Positions 50,301 through 57,857 of a stretch of 64,000 bases of DNA are shown piece by piece. Made by a program: the position numbers and the translations under genes. The first letter of the stretch is position 1; each line of letters begins with the position of its first letter. The stretch lies in the NCBI GenBank assembly GCA_002412925.1, contig DHVZ01000024.1, forward strand, positions 158,258-222,257, in the 5' to 3' direction. The DNA is from Anaerolineales bacterium UBA5195. Lineage in GTDB: Bacteria > Chloroflexota > Anaerolineae > Anaerolineales > Villigracilaceae. The notes beneath the pieces were generated by a model. It worked only from the letters and a program-made list of their open reading frames with translations, was not told the DNA's origin and searched no databases.

Positions 50301-51384
50301 ATCCGCGCGTGTTATACCAGATCCCGTTTTCAGCGGCATAACGGCAGAGGTCCCAGACGATCAGGAAGTAGGCGTCAAAGCCCATCGTGTGGATCACGCC
50401 CAACTCAAAATCGAGCCGTTCGCGGATTTCGGGGTCATCCTTGTGGTCGCCGTAACGCTTTTCGAGGCCTTTGTCGCACAGGTAGCGCAAATAGGTATCG
50501 CCGGTGTAACCTTCGGGCACGGCGAACTCGGGCAGGTGGTAGCCTTTGAAGCCCAAATCCACCTGGCAGCGTTCGGCAATTTCGACGGTGTTCGAGAGCG
50601 ATTCGGGGATTTCCGCGAACAGACGGCCCATTTCCTGCGGTGAGCGCAGGTAAAAAGTCTGTGAATCGTAGCGCATCCGGTCCGGGTCGCTGAGCAATTT
50701 GCCGGTCTGGATGGCGAGCAGGATGTCCTGGTATTGGGCGTCGTCTGGCTCGATGTAGTGCACATCGTTGGTGGCGACGAACTTGGCCGAATATTTCGCG
50801 CCCATCTCGACCAGCTTTTTGTTCAGCCCGACCAGTTCGGCGATGTTGTGCTGCTGCAACTCAACGTAGAAACGGTCAGGACCGAAGACATCGTAGTACC
50901 AGTTCATCTTGCGGACGGCTTCTTCGGGGTTTTCGTCGAGCAGGGTGCGCGGAATTTCAGCCGACATACAGCCCGAAGTGGCGATCAGCCCCTCGGAATG
51001 GGCCGCCAAAAAGTCGTGATCGATACGTGGGTAGTAGTAAAAACCGTCCATCTGGGCGGCAGAGGTGATCTTGAGCAGGTTTTTGTAGCCGATTTCGTTC
51101 TCGGCCAGCAAAAGCAGGTGGCTCGACTTTTTATCCAGCTTCGAATCGCGGTCGCTCATCCCACGCGCCGCCATGTAGGTTTCCACGCCGATGATCGGTT
51201 TGATTCCCGCTTCCTTGGCAGCATTGTAGAACTCGATCACGCCGAACATCGTCCCGTGGTCAGTGATGGCCAGCGCGGGCATCTCCATCTCTTTGGCGCG
51301 TTTGACCAGCTTCTTGATGTTGGAAAAACCATCGAGCAGCGAATAAACGGTATGCGTGTGGAGGTGAACGAAGGAATCAGTCAT
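47398..51384 (-). CDS. dnaE: DNA polymerase III subunit alpha
   Basis: A 1328-residue replicative polymerase of the DnaE1 type. PHP domain at the N-terminus (VHLHTHTVYSLLDG), the catalytic Asp pair in MPDIDLDF near 397-403, the fingers region with GFNKSHAADYGLI, and an OB-fold domain (RVAGMVVSSRPYKTKSNKM) near 1000-1080. A long Pro/Ser/Glu-rich linker (about 1100-1240) leads to an 86-residue C-terminal domain (LITVFLRPSGDNDRDRRR ... WRIEEITYQ), which may serve tau or clamp binding. The start ATG 51384 is before VHLHTHT; the longer frame has no family match. The same tail is repeated in the TIR gene just downstream. Confidence 0.96.
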   Translation of the reverse strand: MTDSFVHLHTHTVYSLLDGFSNIKKLVKRAKEMEMPALAITDHGTMFGVIEFYNAAKEAGIKPIIGVETYMAARGMSDRDSKLDKKSSHLLLLAENEIGYKNLLKITSAAQMDGFYYYPRIDHDFLAAHSEGLIATSGCMSAEIPRTLLDENPEEAVRKMNWYYDVFGPDRFYVELQQHNIAELVGLNKKLVEMGAKYSAKFVATNDVHYIEPDDAQYQDILLAIQTGKLLSDPDRMRYDSQTFYLRSPQEMGRLFAEIPESLSNTVEIAERCQVDLGFKGYHLPEFAVPEGYTGDTYLRYLCDKGLEKRYGDHKDDPEIRERLDFELGVIHTMGFDAYFLIVWDLCRYAAENGIWYNTRGSAAGSLVAYSLFITLVDPIQHHLLFERFLNPGRISMPDIDLDFRDDRRAEMLEYTARKYGDDKVAQIITFGTMAARGALRDVARVMDIPIPEVDKIAKLVPNIPGKPMSLSEALAEVPDFKAAYNADIKVKNLVDTAIHMEGVVRNAGTHAAGLVIADKPITDYLPIHRPTSGSEESPVKTVTQFEMGILDSMGMLKVDFLGLSTLTVMARACDMIKQRHNIELTLDNIPTDDPDTFKMMGRGQTAGIFQLEGTGMTRYVIEMKPKNLDNIIAMVALYRPGPMDFIPSYIKRMHGEEPIVYRHPSLEPIFSDTYGIAIYQEQIMRAAVEIAGYSRSESDDLRKAISKKQGDKIAKHKEKFIQGASEKTMDKATATAIFEDWEQFARYGFNKSHAADYGLISVQTGYLKAHYPAEYMCALMSVFKDDAAKIALYISDSRAMGVDVLQPDVSHSCFDFSIEDRVNDQGQIPGKHGGETKPAIRFGLGAVKNVGQGPADLIVAGRQGKPFSDLNDFARRVDLRAAGKRALECLIKVGAFDAFGDRAALLATLDRIVAASASHFRAAESGQLSLFGGVSGVQAETISLPAGIHVEKKEALGWERELIGVYLSDHPLSAYAELLTQAVSHNSVSLLDAAHEERVRVAGMVVSSRPYKTKSNKMMGFVTLEDLQGNLELVIFPKTWDKVRGLCEDGKVLIADGKLDAASAPPKILVDEIRTQVDVKVAAFETPLAASTSNSTYSRPVVAVKPSQTTDRGPQTMPNRPSPVVSGPAPKIAEPRADYLPEPVESDSDDMPPEPEAPPDWGDFIVPEKTQFAPPTPMDDLLSLEHLEPLVEKSGLQVESSKVSSPLPSVGVIAAQEESPSAASLPPIAPPPLLDEPQDDGLPPRLITVFLRPSGDNDRDRRRIKNVYGILISAHGKDRFQFQVFENNKGHLIDFPNDTTRIGTDMLERLKKLIGEETWRIEEITYQ

Positions 51385-51578
51385 GGGGCAGGAGACAGGT
51401 AAACCAGTAAATCGGTAGACAAGGAAACAGGCAGGCACCGCTGGTCAAGCATCCGCCTACATGTGCATTTGTCTACTTATCCTGCGTACCTGTCTACCAG
51501 TTCATTATAGCATTCAGAACGGTGGATAAACCTGACGGTTGGCTTAAAATATCCTCGAACACACGTTCTCTTTAAGAT

Positions 51579-51636
51579 TGGGGTCGAAAGTTAGGAGACT
51601 TTCGACAGTCAAACATCCAGAGATGTTTGACTCCAC
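51579..51636. repeat. Composite double-hairpin repeat (copy 1)
   Basis: Two adjacent hairpins: 51583-51591 with 51598-51606 (GTCGAAAGT/ACTTTCGAC), then 51607-51617 with 51622-51632. The same two-hairpin plan occurs at 55147-55197. The remaining parts of the 334-bp gap between dnaE and the TPR gene show a Cys-poor AT-rich stretch, and a promoter for the TPR gene near its right end. Confidence 0.75.
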
Positions 51637-51680
51637 CCCTCGCCGGGATTTTCTTATTTGACTCTGTTTTTCCCGCTGGC

Positions 51681-51710
51681 TTGACGCTCTTTAATCGAAG
51701 ATGGTAAGAT
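51681..51710 (+). promoter_or_regulatory. Promoter of the first TPR gene
   Basis: TTGACG (51681-51686), an 18-bp spacer, TAAGAT (51705-51710); ATG 51719 is 8 bases further, giving a leaderless or nearly leaderless transcript. Confidence 0.65.
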
Positions 51711-51718
51711 GAAGGGGT

Positions 51719-52987
51719 ATGTATCTACGCGGAAGTAAATTTAACATGACCAAGCGGCGCAAGCCGTTCAATTATTTCAAAATCATCGGCCTGGTTGCGG
51801 CGATTGGTTTTGTGATGTATTTCGGCGTTGTGATTGGTCCCCAGGTGCAAAGCTCGATGAGTCCCACCCCAACCGCAACCCGCGACCCGGAGGCCTATGT
51901 TACTGAGGCGGGTCAATTATTCGAGCAAGGAAAGCTCCCACAATCCATCCAGGCCTACCAGCAGGCTGTGCGTGCGATGCCAAATGATGCCGCCGCCTAT
52001 ATTGCGCTGGCGCGGGTGCAGGTTTGGGCTGGTCAATATTCAGAGGCGCAAACCAGCGCAGAAAATGCGCTTTTGCTAAATCCAAATAACTCAACGGCGC
52101 ATGCAGTCAGAGGTTGGGCTTTGGAATTTCAGGGAAACTTTTTGGATGCTGAAGCCTCCATTAAACGGGCTCTGGAATTGGATGATAAAAACGCCCTGGC
52201 GCATGCCTATTATGCTGAATTGCTGGCAGACCAGTACCTGAATGGCACCGGCCCCCTGGATGCCATTGAAAAAGCTGCCGAAGAATCTCGCGTGGCGCTT
52301 TCGCTTGCGCCGGGCCTGCTGGAAGCGCACCGGGCGCGTGGTTATGTGCTTGAGATGACCGGCAACTATGCAGATGCCATCGGTGAATACGAAGCCGCGG
52401 CGGCCATCAATAAAAATATTGCCAATTTGCACCTGGCGCTTGGCCGCAATTATCGCGCGCTGGGTGTCTATGACAAGGCTGTCGAATCGCTCAACCGCGC
52501 CAACACCCTCAATCCCTCCGACCCTACGGCAGTCTACTTGATCTCGCGCGTGTACGCCACCGTGGGTGAATACGCCAAGGCAGAGCAATATGCCCAGCAG
52601 GCAGTCAAGACAGCCCCGGCTGACACGAATCAACGCGGCAATCTGGGCGTGATGTACTACCGCAATTTCAAATGGCCCGAAGCTGCCACAGAACTTGCGC
52701 TGGTAGTCAACGGTGGTAAAGACACGGAGGGTGTTGAGATTAAGCCCATCGAACTTGCAGCCGGTACGCCGCGCATCAGCGAATATTATTTTACTTATGG
52801 GCTTGTGTTGGTTCGACTAAATCGCTGCGGCGAAGCCTTGCCCTTGTTTCAAAAACTTCTTTCGACGGTGCCTGGCGATGAGATTGCCGTTTTCAACGCG
52901 AACGAAGGCATCCGCCTGTGCAGTGTCGCTGCCGGGACAACCCCCGCAGCCGAAACTGAAACTCCTGCTGTAACACCCACCCCATAG
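51719..52987 (+). CDS. Membrane-anchored TPR-repeat protein
   Basis: A 422-residue protein. A short basic N-terminus is followed by one transmembrane helix (about 22-40, KIIGLVAAIGFVMYFGVVI), a Thr/Pro linker, and about eight tetratricopeptide repeats from 58 to 390 (PQSIQAYQQAVRAMPND, YSEAQTSAENALLLNPNN, FLDAEASIKRALELDDKN and others). The C-terminus is a Thr/Pro/Glu tail typical of Chloroflexota. Probably an outward-facing scaffold for a protein complex; partner unknown. It is followed by a second TPR gene 39 bases downstream. ATG 51719 or 51746 are both possible starts. Confidence 0.87.
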   Translation: MYLRGSKFNMTKRRKPFNYFKIIGLVAAIGFVMYFGVVIGPQVQSSMSPTPTATRDPEAYVTEAGQLFEQGKLPQSIQAYQQAVRAMPNDAAAYIALARVQVWAGQYSEAQTSAENALLLNPNNSTAHAVRGWALEFQGNFLDAEASIKRALELDDKNALAHAYYAELLADQYLNGTGPLDAIEKAAEESRVALSLAPGLLEAHRARGYVLEMTGNYADAIGEYEAAAAINKNIANLHLALGRNYRALGVYDKAVESLNRANTLNPSDPTAVYLISRVYATVGEYAKAEQYAQQAVKTAPADTNQRGNLGVMYYRNFKWPEAATELALVVNGGKDTEGVEIKPIELAAGTPRISEYYFTYGLVLVRLNRCGEALPLFQKLLSTVPGDEIAVFNANEGIRLCSVAAGTTPAAETETPAVTPTP

Positions 52988-53026
52988 GCTTGTGCGCATG
53001 TTCAGTGCGCGCGCAACGAAAACCTG

Positions 53027-54478
53027 ATGAATGTCTCCCCGCGCCGACCGATTTTTAACCGGCGGCCAGAAAATAACCTCTACCGCATGTTCCTGTGGGC
53101 CATCCTGATTATTGCCGGGTTGTGGATATTTTATGGCGTCAGGCGTGGGGAAATCCAGCAGGTCGGCCTGCCGACGCCCACCCCTACACGCGCAGCGCAG
53201 TCTTTTACCGATCAGGGCGATGCCAGCTTCACAGCGGGACAAATTGATGCCGCGATTGTCGCCTACCGCAAGGCTCTTGAAGTGGATCCAAATAATGCCG
53301 GCGCCTGGGCCAAACTCGCGCAAATCCAGACTTACTCTTCATCTCTGATTATCACAGACGAAGGCCGCCGCACAGCGCTGACCGACGCGCTGGCCTCCAT
53401 CGACAAAGCCAAAGCGCTGGCCCCGGATGACAGCACTGTGGCTGCCATCCGCGCCTTTGTGTTGGACTGGAACTCGTCCCCGGATGTCTCTGGTGACCGC
53501 GCCCCGGCCTTGCTCACCGAAGCCGAGCAGGAAGCCGTCCGCGCCCTGCAATTGGACAATACCAATGTCCTGGCGCTGGCTTATTATGCCGAAATCCTGA
53601 TTGACCAGCAAAACATCAACCAAGGCAAGCAAAATATCCTTCAGGCCTTGGAAGTAGGCCAGGATTTGATGGATGTCCACCGCATCTATGCCTACCTGCT
53701 TGAGACCGAGGGCAACTACAGCCAGGCGATCGCAGAATACGACCGGGCGATTGAGATTGCCCCCAATCTGACTTTCCTTCACCTGCGCGCCGGAGCCAAT
53801 TATCGCCAATTGGCTTTTATCAGCACCATCGAAAATCAACGGCTGGCGCTCTACGATAAATCATTGGAATATTTTGCCAGGGCTGCCAAGATCAACGAGC
53901 AATTAGGCGTCAAAGACCCCATCCCGTATCTTTCCATTGCCAAAACCTACTCGCAGTTGGGTGAATTCTATGCCGCCGGGCGCAACGTGCAAAAGGCCCT
54001 GGAGTATGATCCCTCCAACCCGGATGTTTATGGGCAATTGGGCATCGTATTCCAACGCTCCCGCAACTTCGAGGGCGCCATCCCAGCCTTGAAGTGCGCG
54101 ATTAAAGGCTGTACCGCCGAAGAAAGCTGCGAGGCGCGCGGCGGATGTGACCCTGGCGAAACCGGGACGGAAGTAAAAGGAATGGCGCTCTCTCCCAGCA
54201 GCGTCGTCTACTACTTTTCCTATGTCTCCAACTTGGCGGCGCTCAGTCGTCCGAAAGATAACAAATGCCCTGAAGCCTTGCAGGTGATTGCCGAAATACG
54301 CGCAGGCGGATTTGACAGCGACCCCATCGTCAGCCAGATTTTGCAGGAAAATGAAAATATCTGCGCGTTGGTGGAAAGCGGGCGGACTGTGCCCACCTCG
54401 ACAACTTCTCCTGAAAATTACACGCCTACCCCGCTGCCCGGTTCGCCGCCCGCGACGCCAACGCCTCCTGCGAATTAA
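53027..54478 (+). CDS. Second membrane-anchored TPR-repeat protein
   Basis: A 483-residue protein built like its neighbour: basic N-terminus, one helix (about 21-36, MFLWAILIIAGLWIFYGV), a Thr/Pro linker, TPR repeats (IDAAIVAYRKALEVDPNN, YSQAIAEYDRAIEIAPN, YAAGRNVQKALEYDPSNP) and a Pro/Thr tail. A cysteine-rich insert (CAIKGCTAEESCEARGGCD) near 355-375 is absent from the first protein. The two are tandem paralogues and probably form a complex. No ribosome site stands out; GAAAACC-type sequence precedes ATG 53027. Confidence 0.87.
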   Translation: MNVSPRRPIFNRRPENNLYRMFLWAILIIAGLWIFYGVRRGEIQQVGLPTPTPTRAAQSFTDQGDASFTAGQIDAAIVAYRKALEVDPNNAGAWAKLAQIQTYSSSLIITDEGRRTALTDALASIDKAKALAPDDSTVAAIRAFVLDWNSSPDVSGDRAPALLTEAEQEAVRALQLDNTNVLALAYYAEILIDQQNINQGKQNILQALEVGQDLMDVHRIYAYLLETEGNYSQAIAEYDRAIEIAPNLTFLHLRAGANYRQLAFISTIENQRLALYDKSLEYFARAAKINEQLGVKDPIPYLSIAKTYSQLGEFYAAGRNVQKALEYDPSNPDVYGQLGIVFQRSRNFEGAIPALKCAIKGCTAEESCEARGGCDPGETGTEVKGMALSPSSVVYYFSYVSNLAALSRPKDNKCPEALQVIAEIRAGGFDSDPIVSQILQENENICALVESGRTVPTSTTSPENYTPTPLPGSPPATPTPPAN

Positions 54479-54481
54479 CCC

Positions 54482-55144
54482 ATGACCGAGCTGATCCGCA
54501 ACGACTTCGACCGGCTGGCATTACTGGAGGAGGGCGGCTGGACGCATAACAACCATTACCATCCGTTTTTGCTCAGGCACCTCCCTGTGCCATGCGCCAC
54601 TGCCCTGGAAATTGGCTGCGGCGCGGGCGCTTTTTCGCGCCGGCTGGCAGAACGCTCAGGCCGCGTCCTCGGGCTGGACCTGGCGCCCGAAATGGTACGC
54701 ATCGCCCGGGAACGCTCGAAAAATTACCCAAATGTGGAATATGAGACTGCCGATGTGCTGCAATGGGATTTTCCGCGCGAAAAATTCGGCTGTGTCGCCT
54801 CGGTCGCTACTTTCCATCACCTGCCGTTCGAGGGGCTGCTTCAAAAGGCGAAGGCCGCGCTCAAGCCCGGCGGCGTGCTGCTCATCCTTGACCTGTTCCA
54901 GTCCGAGTGGCCGCGGGATTTGCTGATGGACTGCGCCGCTGTCCCGGCGAGTATTCTCTTTAGGCTGGTCAAGACTGGCCGCCTGCGAGAACCGAAAGCA
55001 GTCAGGGCAGCCTGGGCTGCGCACGGAGTCCATGACACCTACCTGCCGCTTTCGACCATCCGCCAGGTTTGCGAGCGGGTCATCCCTGGCGCAGAGGTCA
55101 GGCGGCATCTGCTCTGGCGTTATTCAATTGTTTGGAAGAAATAA
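54482..55144 (+). CDS. Class I SAM-dependent methyltransferase
   Basis: A 220-residue enzyme. Motif I is ALEIGCGAGAFSRRLAE, motif II GLDLAPEMVRIARE, and VASVATFHHLPF is motif IV, followed by ALKPGGVLLILDLF. Closest in style to small-molecule Methyltransf_11/25 enzymes; substrate unknown. Start is 3 bases after the TPR gene stop, so it is likely cotranslated with it. Confidence 0.87.
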   Translation: MTELIRNDFDRLALLEEGGWTHNNHYHPFLLRHLPVPCATALEIGCGAGAFSRRLAERSGRVLGLDLAPEMVRIARERSKNYPNVEYETADVLQWDFPREKFGCVASVATFHHLPFEGLLQKAKAALKPGGVLLILDLFQSEWPRDLLMDCAAVPASILFRLVKTGRLREPKAVRAAWAAHGVHDTYLPLSTIRQVCERVIPGAEVRRHLLWRYSIVWKK

Positions 55145-55146
55145 GG

Positions 55147-55197
55147 GGGTCGAAAGTCTCCCGACTTTCGACCAAAAATCAGGAGATTTTTGAGTCC
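55147..55197. repeat. Composite double-hairpin repeat (copy 2)
   Basis: Hairpin 1 pairs 55149-55158 with 55163-55172 (GTCGAAAGTC/GACTTTCGAC); hairpin 2 pairs 55174-55180 with 55185-55191 (AAAAATC/GATTTTT). It sits between the methyltransferase gene and the groES promoter. Confidence 0.75.
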
Positions 55198-55281
55198 GCG
55201 CTTTAACGGCGAGGCAGGCTGTGGGTCGGGTCTGGCGAACGGGGGAAGTGTCAGAGTAATGTAAGAATCCAATCACCCCCC

Positions 55282-55310
55282 TTGACTCTCATTCGTGACG
55301 AAGGTATCAT
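55282..55310 (+). promoter_or_regulatory. groES-groEL promoter
   Basis: TTGACT (55282-55287), a 17-bp spacer, TATCAT (55305-55310), just upstream of the CIRCE operator. Typical housekeeping promoter. Confidence 0.85.
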
Positions 55311-55314
55311 ATTG

Positions 55315-55341
55315 TTAGCACTCTCTTGTGTTGAGTGCTAA
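55315..55341 (+). promoter_or_regulatory. CIRCE operator (HrcA binding site)
   Basis: TTAGCACTC-N9-GAGTGCTAA, an exact consensus CIRCE inverted repeat, at the expected transcription start of groES. HrcA should repress the operon and release it on heat or misfolding stress; hrcA is not in this window. Confidence 0.97.
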
Positions 55342-55388
55342 AAGTTTGTCAATCTGCTATCAAATACCAATTGCAACAGGAGGCGTGT

Positions 55389-55688
55389 ATGACAATTTCG
55401 ATTAAACCCCTCGGCAACCGTGTTGTGGTCGAGCCCATCGAACAAGAAGATGTGACCGCGAGCGGCATTGTGTTGCCCGATACTGCCAAGGAAAAGCCCC
55501 AACAAGGGATGATCCTGGCCGCTGGCCCTGGCGAGCGCGATGATGACGGCAAGCGCATTGCCATGGATGTGAAAGTTGGCGACAAAGTCTTGTTTGCCAA
55601 ATATGCTGGCACCGAATTGAAACTGGATGGCAAGAAACTGCTCATCCTGCGCGAAACCGACCTGCTCGGGATCGTGGATAGCAAGTAA
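55389..55688 (+). CDS. groES: Co-chaperonin GroES
   Basis: A 99-residue heptameric lid of the chaperonin. IKPLGNRVVVEPIEQE at the N-terminus, the mobile loop ASGIVLPDTAKEKPQQG, and VLFAKYAGTELKLDGKKLLIL near the C-terminus are family hallmarks. AGGAGG precedes ATG 55389. It is the first gene of the CIRCE-controlled operon and lies 20 bases upstream of groEL. Confidence 0.97.
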   Translation: MTISIKPLGNRVVVEPIEQEDVTASGIVLPDTAKEKPQQGMILAAGPGERDDDGKRIAMDVKVGDKVLFAKYAGTELKLDGKKLLILRETDLLGIVDSK

Positions 55689-55708
55689 ACCTTACGGAGG
55701 AATGAACT

Positions 55709-57349
55709 ATGGCTGCTAAACAACTCGTATTTACCGAAGAAGCCCGCCGTAAGCTGAAGAACGGCATGGACGTTGTTGCCAACGCGGTTGGCACCACCCT
55801 GGGGCCCAAGGGCCGCAATGTGGCGATCGACCGCAAATTTGGCTCACCGACCATTACACACGACGGCGTTTCGGTTGCCAAAGAAATCGAACTTGAAGAC
55901 CCGTTTGAAAATATGGGCGCCCAGCTTCTCAAGGAGGCCGCCCAGAAGACCAATGATATCGCCGGTGACGGCACCACCACCTCGACCGTTTTGGCGCACG
56001 CGATTGTGACCGAAGGCCTGAAGGCTCTGGCTGCCGGTTACAACCCGATGATGCTCAAACGCGGCATCGAAAAGGCCACCGATGCGGTGGTTGCAGAACT
56101 GCGCAAGCGCGCTGTCAGCATCGACACCAAGGAAGAAATTGCTTCCGTGGCGACCAACTCTGCGGCTGACACCGAAATCGGCGATTTGATTGCCCGCGTC
56201 ATGGATAAAGTCGGTAAAGATGGCGTCATCACCGTCGAAGAATCCAAATCCATGCTCTTCGAAGAAGATTATGTCGAAGGTATGCAGTTCGACCGTGGCT
56301 ACATCTCGCCCTACTTCATTACCGATGCCGAGCACATGGAATCCGTCATCTCTGACGCTTACATTCTGATCAACGAGAAGAAAATCTCGGCTGCCCAGGA
56401 CATTGTCCCCATCCTTGAGAAACTTGTCCAGATCGGCAAGCGCGAACTGGTCATCATCGCCGAAGATATCGACGGCGAAGCGCTGGCTACCCTGGTGTTG
56501 AACAAACTGCGCGGGATGCTGAACGTGCTGGCTGTCAAAGCCCCCGGCTTCGGCGACCGCCGCAAGGCCATGCTGCAGGATATTGCCGTCCTGACCGGCG
56601 GGACCGTCATCTCTGAAGAGACCGGTCGCAAGCTCGAAACCGCGACGCTGACCGACCTTGGCCGCGCCGAGAAGGTTTCGTCCGACAAGGACAACACCAC
56701 CATCATCGGTGGCAAGGGCGATGCAGCGCTGATCAAGGGCCGTGTCGACCAGATCCGCGTTGAGATCGACAAGAGCACCAGCGATTACGACAAGGAAAAG
56801 CTTCAGGAACGCCTGGCCAAGCTCTCCGGCGGCGTAGCCATCATCCGCGTTGGCGCTGCGACCGAGACCGAACTGAAGGAAAAGAAGCACCGCGTCGAAG
56901 ACGCGCTCTCTGCGGCCCGCGCGGCTGTGGAAGAGGGCATCGTCCCCGGCGGTGAAATCTCCCTGATCAACGCCGCCAACGTGCTCGACGACCTGAAAAT
57001 GGAAGATGAAGACGCCAAGGTTGGCGTGACCATCGTCCGCAAGGCGCTCGAAGCCCCGATCCGCAAGCTGGCCTCCAATGCTGGTCAGGATGGCTCCGTC
57101 ATTATCGACGGCGTCCGACGCGAAGCTGCTGCCAAGAAAAACAAGAACATTGGCTACAACGTTCTGACTGGCGAATATACCGACATGATCAAAGCTGGCG
57201 TGATTGACCCGGTCAAGGTTGTGCGTGGCGCGCTCGAAAACGCCGCCTCCATTGCCGCGATGATGCTGACCACCGAAGTTCTGATTACCGACGTACCCGA
57301 GAAGGACAAGGCTCCGTCCATGCCTCCGGGCGGCGGGATGGATTACTAA
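55709..57349 (+). CDS. groEL: Chaperonin GroEL
   Basis: A 546-residue ATP-driven folding chamber subunit. TLGPKGRNV and the ATP-site GDGTTT are in the equatorial domain; the apical domain and the hinge signature AAVEEGIVPGG are intact. It ends with a short GGGMDY tail. GGAGG lies upstream of ATG 55709. It is followed by a palindrome/T-run that acts as a terminator. Confidence 0.98.
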   Translation: MAAKQLVFTEEARRKLKNGMDVVANAVGTTLGPKGRNVAIDRKFGSPTITHDGVSVAKEIELEDPFENMGAQLLKEAAQKTNDIAGDGTTTSTVLAHAIVTEGLKALAAGYNPMMLKRGIEKATDAVVAELRKRAVSIDTKEEIASVATNSAADTEIGDLIARVMDKVGKDGVITVEESKSMLFEEDYVEGMQFDRGYISPYFITDAEHMESVISDAYILINEKKISAAQDIVPILEKLVQIGKRELVIIAEDIDGEALATLVLNKLRGMLNVLAVKAPGFGDRRKAMLQDIAVLTGGTVISEETGRKLETATLTDLGRAEKVSSDKDNTTIIGGKGDAALIKGRVDQIRVEIDKSTSDYDKEKLQERLAKLSGGVAIIRVGAATETELKEKKHRVEDALSAARAAVEEGIVPGGEISLINAANVLDDLKMEDEDAKVGVTIVRKALEAPIRKLASNAGQDGSVIIDGVRREAAAKKNKNIGYNVLTGEYTDMIKAGVIDPVKVVRGALENAASIAAMMLTTEVLITDVPEKDKAPSMPPGGGMDY

Positions 57350-57363
57350 ATCCTGCCCTAGCG

Positions 57364-57420
57364 GTAGGGGCGACGTAATGCCCCCGGAATTCACGGGGTT
57401 TGCGTCGCCCCTACTTTTTT
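57364..57420 (+). terminator. Terminator after groEL made from a GTAGGGGCG-type palindrome
   Basis: Arms 57364-57375 and 57403-57414 pair over 12 bp (GTAGGGGCGACG and complement), followed by six T. The arms belong to the same family as the palindrome 10369-10397. Confidence 0.8.
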
Positions 57421-57440
57421 AACCTTGACACTTCCCCTGT

Positions 57441-57769
57441 TTTGACGATAATTACTGCCAACAGGCGAGCCAAATCAAAAGCAATGACAGAGGAAAGTAA
57501 CCAGGCAGAAGTTGTCAGAGAGGCGCAAGCAGAGCTGAGATTGCGCTCAACAAAACCCAGGCGAAGTTCCCTCCCGAGCTGCTCAGGTGAAAAACAAGTA
57601 CCGCAACCATTAAGAACTTAAAGTTGTTGCGGCACAAGTAGTCTGAGCCGTCAGTCCGACGTTATCTGGACAGCCGATGTTGGTCGGCACAGAGTGGACC
57701 GGTAACGGTCAATTTGGGTGGTACCGCGAGATTTCCTCTCGTCCCAATCTGGGCGGGAGGTTTTGTTTT
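57441..57769 (+). promoter_or_regulatory. T-box riboswitch controlling pheS-pheT
   Basis: The 508-bp gap before pheS holds a T-box leader. The conserved T-box GGGTGGTACCGCG ends at 57728 and is followed by the terminator hairpin (57735-57744 with 57751-57760) and T-run 57761-57769. A long stem I region precedes it; TTC at 57567-57569 is a plausible Phe specifier codon. Uncharged tRNA-Phe would stabilise the antiterminator and switch on pheST. The left boundary is approximate. Confidence 0.9.
57598..57638 (+). repeat. Short hairpin repeat inside the T-box leader (copy B)
   Basis: CCGCAAC (57601-57607) pairs with GTTGCGG (57626-57632). It matches the infB-leader unit 5939-5969 except for 10 extra bases (57608-57617) and one substitution. 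It lies between stem I and the antiterminator. Confidence 0.75.
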
Positions 57770-57785
57770 ACTGGGTGATTTTTCA

Positions 57786-57832
57786 TTTGGTGATTTTGCG
57801 ATTATCAATCGCCGAATCTCGAAATCACCAAA
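57786..57832 (+). repeat. 11-bp inverted repeat in the pheS leader
   Basis: TTTGGTGATTT (57786-57796) is complementary to 57822-57832. It lies between the T-box terminator and the pheS ribosome site. Confidence 0.55.
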
Positions 57833-57857
57833 TCACAAAATTGTGATGGAGGTACGC

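Noticed and set aside
55844..57394. A 516-codon minus-strand frame over groEL
   Set aside because: Antisense shadow of groEL; no family features.
57441..57769. A rho-independent terminator only, without riboswitch
   Set aside because: The T-box core GGTGGTACCGCG next to the terminator and the pheS target make a T-box the better call.
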